This document shows, piece after piece, positions 61,229 to 64,000 of a stretch of 64,000 nucleotides of DNA. Source of the stretch: Ornithinimicrobium faecis. GTDB taxonomy: Bacteria > Actinomycetota > Actinomycetes > Actinomycetales > Dermatophilaceae. A program made the position numbers and the translations under genes. The stretch lies in contig NZ_CP099489.1 in NCBI RefSeq assembly GCF_023923225.1, positions 2,294,001-2,358,000 on the forward strand, read 5' to 3'. The first letter of the stretch is position 1. The number at the start of each line of letters is the position of its first letter. The notes under the pieces are model-generated. The model saw only the letters and a list, made by a program, of their open reading frames with translations. It was not told where the DNA came from and searched no databases.

Positions 61229-61310
61229 TCGTCCTCCGTTTGGCAACATTTTCGGGACATCATCCGGTGGATGCTCGCATTCACCGCAAGATATCCGTAG
61301 CATGCCATGT
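61229..61310. promoter_or_regulatory. divergent promoter region of kdd and kamA
   Basis: The 82-base spacer must hold promoters for both directions. TAGCAT at 61298-61303, seven bases before the kamA ATG, fits a leaderless -10; kdd has its own GGAGG ribosome site. The spacer is less GC-rich than its flanks. No cobalamin or lysine riboswitch fold is visible, and the space is too short for one. Confidence 0.5.
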
Positions 61311-62765
61311 ATGAGCAGTCTGATCGAGCAGCCCTACCGTTACCAGCAGCGAGAGTTGGTGGAGCCGGACTGGACGCGCTTCCCCGGGTGGCGTGACGTC
61401 ACTGCGGAGGAGTGGGCCAGCGTGCAGTGGCAGCGGGCCCACTGCATCAAGAACATCAAGCAGATGCGCGAGCTGATGGGCGACCTGCTCACCGATGCGT
61501 TCTATGCCGACCTGGAGCGCGACCAGGCCGAGCGGGCGACGATGTCGATGCTGCTGCCGCCGCAGATGATCAACACGATGGTCTCGGAGATGACCTGGGC
61601 CGATGGCACGATGCCTGCGGCCGGTGAGGCGTTCACCGCCGCGTTCTATGCCGACCCGGTGCGCCACTACATGCTGCCGGTCTTCTCCGACCGGCGCGCC
61701 GACTGGCCCTCGCACCCCAACTCCCAGCGCGACTCGCTGCACGAGCACGACATGTGGGTGGCCGAGGGGCTGACCCACCGCTATCCGACCAAGGTGCTGG
61801 CCGAGCTGCTCCCGACCTGTCCGCAATACTGCGGTCACTGCACCCGCATGGACCTGGTGGGCAACTCCACGCCCCAGGTCACCAAGCTCAAGCTGGCCGG
61901 CAAGCCGATGGACCGCCACGAGGCGATCATCGACTATCTCAAGCGCACGCCCACCGTCCGGGATGTTGTCGTCTCCGGCGGTGACGTGGCCAACATGCCG
62001 TGGAAGAACCTCGAGTCCTTCATCGACCGGGTGCTCGATGTCGAGAACATCCGCGACATCCGCCTGGCCAGCAAGGCACTGATGGGTCTGCCCCAGCACT
62101 GGTTGGCCGACGACACCGTCGAGGGCGTGGCCCGGGTGTCCGCCAAGGCTCGCAGCCGCGGGGTCGGTCTGGCCATCCACACCCACGTCAACGCCGCGCA
62201 GTCGGTCACGCCGTTGGTCGCCGATGCCACGAAGGCGATGCTCGACGCGGGCATCCGCGACGTGCGCAACCAGGGCGTGCTGATGCGCGGCGTCAACGCC
62301 ACGAGCGAGGACCTGCTCGACCTGTGCTTCGCGCTGGCCGACGGTGCCTCGATCACGCCCTACTACTTCTACATGTGCGACATGATCCCGTTCGCCGAGC
62401 ACTGGCGCACCTCGCTGGCCGAGGCCCAGGACCTGCAGCACTCGATCATGGGCTATCTGCCCGGCTTTGCCACCCCCCGCATCGTCTGCGACGTCCCGTT
62501 CGTCGGCAAGCGGTGGGTGCACCAGGTCGACTCCTACGACACCGAGCGCGGCATCTCCTACTGGCGCAAGAACTACCGCACCTCGATCGAGTCCGAGGAC
62601 GTCGACGTCACCAGCGCCGAGTATGTCTACTACGACCCGATCTACACCCTGTCCACCGAGGGACAGGCCTGGTGGCGTCAGCACAGCGACGCCGCTGGCA
62701 CCCACGAGGCGGCCACCGCAGCAGCGCAGGCCTCCCGGGCGACCTCGGTGGCGCAGCTCGACTAA
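61311..62765 (+). CDS. kamA: lysine 2,3-aminomutase (KamA family radical SAM)
   Basis: Makes beta-lysine from L-lysine using SAM and PLP (484 aa). The radical SAM motif is C170-PQY-C174-GH-C177, followed by VVSGGDVANMPWKNLE and IRLASKALMGLPQHWL. The start ATG 61311 (MSSLIEQPYRY) has no ribosome site and may be leaderless; an in-frame ATG at 61302 is possible. It is divergent from the kdd-kamDE-kal operon, supplying that pathway's first step. The zinc-type Cys cluster of clostridial KamA is not evident at the C-terminus. Confidence 0.9.
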   Translation: MSSLIEQPYRYQQRELVEPDWTRFPGWRDVTAEEWASVQWQRAHCIKNIKQMRELMGDLLTDAFYADLERDQAERATMSMLLPPQMINTMVSEMTWADGTMPAAGEAFTAAFYADPVRHYMLPVFSDRRADWPSHPNSQRDSLHEHDMWVAEGLTHRYPTKVLAELLPTCPQYCGHCTRMDLVGNSTPQVTKLKLAGKPMDRHEAIIDYLKRTPTVRDVVVSGGDVANMPWKNLESFIDRVLDVENIRDIRLASKALMGLPQHWLADDTVEGVARVSAKARSRGVGLAIHTHVNAAQSVTPLVADATKAMLDAGIRDVRNQGVLMRGVNATSEDLLDLCFALADGASITPYYFYMCDMIPFAEHWRTSLAEAQDLQHSIMGYLPGFATPRIVCDVPFVGKRWVHQVDSYDTERGISYWRKNYRTSIESEDVDVTSAEYVYYDPIYTLSTEGQAWWRQHSDAAGTHEAATAAAQASRATSVAQLD

Positions 62766-62776
62766 TCTGGAGGATC

Positions 62777-63265
62777 GTGGGCAAGTCCAGGGGCAGTGGT
62801 GGCACGCCGGCCACGGTGATGCTGGAGCGTGCCGGGGTCGCCTTCACCCCGCACACCTACGAGCACGACCCTGCGGCTGAGTCGTTTGGCCTTGAGGCCG
62901 CGCAGGCCCTCGGCGTGGATCCCGAGCAGGTCTTCAAGACCCTGTTGGTGTCGGTGGACTCCGGCCTGGGTGTCGGCATCGTGCCCGTGGACCGGCAGCT
63001 GGACCTCAAGGCGATCGCGTCGGCGCTGGGGGCCAAGAGGGCCGTCATGGCCGACCCGAGGGTCGCCGAGCGCACGACCGGTTATGTGGTCGGGGGCATC
63101 AGCCCGCTGGGACAGAAGAAGGCCCTGCCCACCGTGCTCGACGCCACCGCGTCGGCGTTCGCCACGGTCTTCGTCTCCGGGGGCAAGCGCGGCTTCGACC
63201 TCGAGCTGTCTCCCGAGGACCTCGTGCGACTCACCCGAGGGACGCTCGCCGCGATCTCCCGCTGA
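62777..63265 (+). CDS. YbaK/EbsC family Cys-tRNA(Pro) deacylase
   Basis: A 162-residue trans-editing deacylase that clears Cys-tRNA(Pro). TPATVMLERAGVAFTPHTYEHDP, FKTLLVSVDSGLGVGIVPVDRQLDLKAIASALGAKRAVMAD, and TGYVVGGISPLGQKKALPTVLD (the GGxSPxGxKK-type substrate loop) are the family hallmarks. GTG at 62777 follows CTGGAGG; the long open frame upstream is antiphase to kamA. Confidence 0.92.
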   Translation: MGKSRGSGGTPATVMLERAGVAFTPHTYEHDPAAESFGLEAAQALGVDPEQVFKTLLVSVDSGLGVGIVPVDRQLDLKAIASALGAKRAVMADPRVAERTTGYVVGGISPLGQKKALPTVLDATASAFATVFVSGGKRGFDLELSPEDLVRLTRGTLAAISR

Positions 63266-63295
63266 CCGTTGACACATGCAGCGATGGCACACGCA

Positions 63296-63328
63296 GCGGC
63301 CCCTGCCAGTTCACCGGGCAGGGGCCGC
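63296..63328. terminator. convergent terminator hairpin
   Basis: GCGGCCCCTGCC (63296-63307) and GGCAGGGGCCGC (63317-63328) form a perfect 12-bp stem with a 9-base loop, between the YbaK-type gene and the convergent Ig-like protein gene. Confidence 0.85.
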
Positions 63329-63345
63329 CGTATGCCGTGGGCTGG

Positions 63346-64000
63346 CTAGCGCTGGATCGTCACCGGCGCGGCACTGACCTCCTGACCGTCGAGGGTCAGG
63401 GTCACCACGAGCTGCACCTCGCCGATCCCGCGGGGCAGGCCACGGATCACGCCCTTAAACTGCCCTCCGGCCCAGCGGAGCGCGTCCGGTCCGGTCAGCA
63501 CCTCACCGTCCTGCAGGGCGGTCACGGTGGCGCCCTCGGCCTGGTGCGGCGCACCGTCGGCGTCGGTGACCGTGACGCTGACCGGCAGGACGGCGCCCTT
63601 GCCCGTCACGCTGACGGCGACGTCCAGGGCGTGCGAGTGGACGGTCCGCTCCTGGGTCACCGTGTTGCCGAGGGCATCGGTGGCCGTCACGGTCAGCGTG
63701 TTGTCCCCCTCGACCAGGGTGACGGGTGCCTCGAAGTTCCCGTCCTCGGTGACCGACACCTCGGTGCCGTTGACCTGGACACTGACCGGATCGGCATACA
63801 GGTCGGTCGTGCTGCCGGTCACCACCAGCTCGGTCTCCAGGACGTGGCTGCCGTCCTCGGGTGACCAGGTGAGCTCGGGGGCGGTGGTGTCCAGCGTGAC
63901 CACGAGCGGCTCCGAGGGGGTGCTGCCCGCAGCGTTGGTCGCCAGGGCCACCACCTCGTTCGGACCCTCGGTGAGCGGGATCGTCGCCGCGAAGGCACCG
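63346..64000 (-). CDS. Ig-like domain surface protein, C-terminal part (5' end outside window)
   Basis: The frame is open to the window edge, so only the last 217 residues are seen. At least two beta-sandwich repeats are recognisable: one with EGPNEVVALATNAAGST ... TLDTTAPELTW and one with VTGSTTDLYADPVSVQVNGTEVSV ... VEGDNTLTVTATDALGNT, the pattern of bacterial Ig-like/filamin-type modules in large secreted proteins. No sorting signal or TM helix closes the protein, so it is probably released or held non-covalently. Confidence 0.85.
   Translation of the reverse strand, partial: GAFAATIPLTEGPNEVVALATNAAGSTPSEPLVVTLDTTAPELTWSPEDGSHVLETELVVTGSTTDLYADPVSVQVNGTEVSVTEDGNFEAPVTLVEGDNTLTVTATDALGNTVTQERTVHSHALDVAVSVTGKGAVLPVSVTVTDADGAPHQAEGATVTALQDGEVLTGPDALRWAGGQFKGVIRGLPRGIGEVQLVVTLTLDGQEVSAAPVTIQR

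Noticed and set aside
61229..61310. Cobalamin or lysine riboswitch in front of the lysine genes
   Set aside because: The 82-base spacer is too short for either aptamer and no B12-box or lysine-box core is visible.

Overview
The window is dense, high-GC (about 70% by eye) coding DNA with short spacers, many 4-base ATGA/GTGA overlaps and frequent GTG starts. RbpA with a SigR/SigH-type promoter, a separate Ppm1-type polyprenol mannosyltransferase and Lnt, a DtxR/IdeR-type iron box, a DUF222/HNH gene and an F420-type (DUF385) oxidoreductase all point to an actinobacterium. The style fits Intrasporangiaceae/Ornithinimicrobiaceae, but the genus is a guess. No rRNA, tRNA or CRISPR array was recognised.

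Layout. 1-1.8 kb: a GNAT cut by the window edge and an MFS exporter. 2.0-12.1 kb: respiratory nitrate reductase, namely a Cys-bearing HTH regulator, narG, narH, narJ, narI, then a MoeB/MoeZ-like protein, MobA and MoaD, so enzyme and molybdopterin cofactor genes form one overlapping unit. 12.1-22.7 kb: mixed genes (GNATs, RlmC, hydrolase, a twice-frameshifted DUF222/HNH gene, an SSB-like protein, a membrane hydrolase, glutaminase, a DUF385 protein). 22.7-27.8 kb: an iron-siderophore uptake operon (ATPase, lipoprotein, fused double permease, siderophore-interacting reductase) behind an iron box. 27.8-31.7 kb: methyltransferases and a Nudix hydrolase.

31.7-33.7 kb looks like an accessory or terminus region. 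It holds a frameshifted lipoprotein, a BrnT-like toxin/antitoxin-like pair with an operator-like palindrome, a 28-bp dif-like XerC/XerD site, and a scar where a multicopper-oxidase tail and a PucR-type regulator tail meet head to head. 33.7-42.8 kb: LysE exporter, nitroreductase, YjbR, barstar-like protein, hydrolase, GyrI-like protein, GNAT, two MFS exporters, a patatin and an L,D-transpeptidase.

42.7-49.5 kb is the most unusual gene set. An Lgt-family membrane protein is translationally coupled to a multi-cluster radical SAM protein resembling the Tes/COG1964 lipid-coupling family, followed by two small membrane proteins, a YeaD-like epimerase and an AI-2E transporter. Divergent to it lie two more small membrane proteins, one with a Gln/Gly/Pro-rich tail. 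I read this as a candidate membrane-lipid modification system.

49.6-55.3 kb: CsbD, RbpA, FxsA, Ppm1, Lnt and DAHP synthase. The DAHP synthase is preceded by a 20-residue leader peptide containing Tyr-Trp-Leu-Phe and by strong inverted repeats, a likely attenuator. 55.8-62.8 kb: lysine fermentation genes kal, kamE, kamD, an unexplained amidohydrolase and kdd, coupled on the minus strand, with kamA divergent; kce is not in the window. The end holds a YbaK-type deacylase and the C-terminus of an Ig-like surface protein that runs off the window.
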